A stretch of 64,000 nucleotides of DNA from Tritrichomonas musculus (Eukaryota > Parabasalia > Tritrichomonadida > Tritrichomonadidae), in NCBI GenBank assembly GCA_039105265.1, contig JAPFFF010000019.1:2202501-2266500 (forward strand), given 5' to 3'. The translations under genes were made by a program, and so were the position numbers. Of this stretch, positions 63,977 through 64,000 are shown one piece after another (the first letter of the stretch is position 1; each line of letters begins with the position of its first letter). Under the pieces are notes generated by a model, which was not told where the DNA came from, made no database searches, and saw only the letters and a list, made by a program, of their open reading frames with translations.

Positions 63977-64000
63977 TAAAAATAATGGTCTGTCAAAACC
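63977..64000 (-). promoter_or_regulatory. 24-bp upstream motif before coiled-coil gene
   Basis: Identical over 24 bp to the motif at 63671-63694, it immediately precedes the ATG at 63975. The identity and the equivalent positions in front of two unrelated genes argue for a regulatory role. Confidence 0.6.

Larger units (their letters stand above)
61547..64000. mobile_element. Polinton family B fragment (fossil; runs off right edge)
   Basis: It contains the N-terminal half of a PolB-type protein and a small coiled-coil gene, both on the minus strand, each preceded by an identical 24-bp upstream motif. It is AT-rich, like copy 1 of family A, unlike the related family-B gene at 24.7-27.2 kb, which is GC-richer. 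The rest of the element, if any, lies beyond the right edge. Confidence 0.6.

Noticed and set aside
1-64000. CRISPR array, rRNA or prokaryotic operon
   Set aside because: No regularly spaced unique spacers or rRNA-like sequence are seen; the tandem arrays have AT-rich, irregular or spacerless units and the gene content is eukaryotic virus-like.

Overview
This looks like nuclear DNA of a single-celled eukaryote, most likely a Trichomonas-like parabasalid. The evidence is AT-rich DNA, intronless genes read with the standard code (TAA and TGA both end genes), very short leaders ending in patterns such as TCAAAATG, and a dense pile of Polinton/Maverick-type elements with KilA-N, pPolB, packaging ATPase, integrase and double-jelly-roll capsid genes. 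I see no clear host housekeeping gene. The species assignment is an inference.

Layout. (1) 1 to about 20,560: a large, mostly open Polinton (family A, copy 1). It carries pPolB (running off the left edge), KilA-N, packaging ATPase, several small structural-type genes, major capsid protein, integrase, a possible minor capsid protein, an 810-residue conserved protein and a fibre-like region. A 1.4-kb non-autonomous DNA transposon with an 8-bp target duplication sits behind PolB. (2) 20,648-24,388: a 1,246-residue orphan gene. (3) 24,475-27,193: a fragment of a second Polinton family (B) with the N-terminal half of a PolB-type protein. (4) 27,431-30,425: a GC-richer family-A fragment with a three-gene ATPase block, ending near a (TAG)24 microsatellite. 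(5) 30,560-32,218: a DDE transposase gene. (6) 32,394-34,245: an element with TTAA target duplications and about 200-bp inverted terminal repeats. (7) 34,297-44,804: a compact polinton-like-virus/virophage-like element (family C) that has primase-helicase instead of PolB, two HNH endonucleases, major capsid protein, ATPase, integrase and a putative penton/minor capsid gene. (8) 45,000-61,212: more family-A Polinton with a full-length 1,875-residue PolB, a fibre region split by a 1.6-kb DNA transposon, KilA-N and the paralog of the 810-residue protein. (9) 61,547 to the right edge: another family-B fragment, parallel to item 3.

How the genes fit together. In each virus-like element the integrase would insert the element, PolB or primase-helicase would copy it, the FtsK/HerA-type ATPase would package it, and the capsid, penton-like and fibre-like proteins would form a virion. 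KilA-N proteins probably bind DNA. All these elements are treated here as genomic fossils. Some are largely open (likely recent) and some are clearly fragmentary.

Noteworthy signals are: GC-rich perfect hairpins with three-base loops scattered in frame through AT-rich Polinton genes; an HNH zinc domain inside PolB between exonuclease and palm; the primase-bearing virophage-like element with inverted repeats around its primase; the TTAA element with a repeat-protein cargo; and two family-B proteins that both keep the exonuclease but not the polymerase domain.
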